Assembly (NCBI GenBank): GCA_964402405.1
Contig: CAYOCE010000016.1
Span: forward strand, 1 to 23,578
Direction: 5' to 3'
Origin: CAYOCE01 sp964402405
Lineage (GTDB): Bacteria > Pseudomonadota > Alphaproteobacteria > UBA7879
Length of the DNA: 23,578 bases
Below, piece after piece: positions 23,574 through 23,578 of the stretch. Under the pieces are notes generated by a model. That model saw only the letters and a program-made list of their open reading frames with translations, did no database searches and was not told where the DNA came from. Position 1 is the stretch's first letter, and each line of letters begins with the position of its first letter. Both the position numbers and the translations under genes were made by a program.

Positions 23574-23578
23574 ATGTT
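23574..23578 (+). CDS. Start of an unidentified gene (partial)
   Basis: Only the ATG and two further bases are inside the window. The call rests on the promoter at 23528-23555 and on AAGGA 6 bases before the ATG. Nothing can be said of the product. Confidence 0.4.

Overview
The window looks like a chromosomal segment of an intracellular or symbiotic alphaproteobacterium, possibly Holosporales-like. The reasons are an alphaproteobacterial-type rimM-trmD pair, a gpmI-envC-ctpA cluster, moderately AT-rich DNA, repeat-rich spacers and several small orphan secreted proteins. No 16S rRNA or other diagnostic marker is present, so the assignment is inference from gene content and protein style. Most genes are household or envelope functions. 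I see no phage, transposase, CRISPR array or tRNA.

Positions 1-4957: the 3' tail of an unidentified plus-strand gene converges on a small secreted protein. A minus-strand four-gene sugar ABC importer follows, in the order binding protein, MalF-type permease, MalG-type permease, ATPase (ThuEFGK-like), with a good sigma70-type promoter at 4929-4957.

Positions 4958-5676: a spacer of about 700 bases without a gene. It holds a tandem array of a 65-bp unit whose copies can form hairpins, followed by a GC-rich palindromic element.

Positions 5677-9910: an S9-family serine peptidase, then a two-gene glycan module. The module is a WbpP/TviC-type UDP-GlcNAc 4-epimerase overlapping a GT4 glycosyltransferase, with the epimerase ribosome-binding site inside a 10-bp inverted repeat.

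Positions 9956-13838: a secreted protein of unknown function and an Mrp/ApbC Fe-S carrier on the minus strand, divergent from a DegP-like periplasmic protease and an AzoR-like flavoprotein.

Positions 13911-16454: an AlaX tRNA-editing protein overlapping by 4 bp a winged-helix regulator that lacks a receiver domain. A spacer with helically phased direct repeats, a 29-bp near-perfect palindrome and an extended -10 promoter follows, and then another orphan secreted protein. This is the most unusual part of the window.

Positions 16529-23578: rimM-trmD with its own promoter; a beta-barrel outer membrane protein carrying an exact 36-bp in-frame duplication; and a tightly packed gpmI-envC-ctpA cluster ending in an OmpR-family protein with a degenerate receiver domain. 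A promoter and start codon of a further gene sit at the right edge. The envC-ctpA part suggests cell-division peptidoglycan remodelling and periplasmic proteolysis, and the last gene may be an unphosphorylated regulator tied to it.
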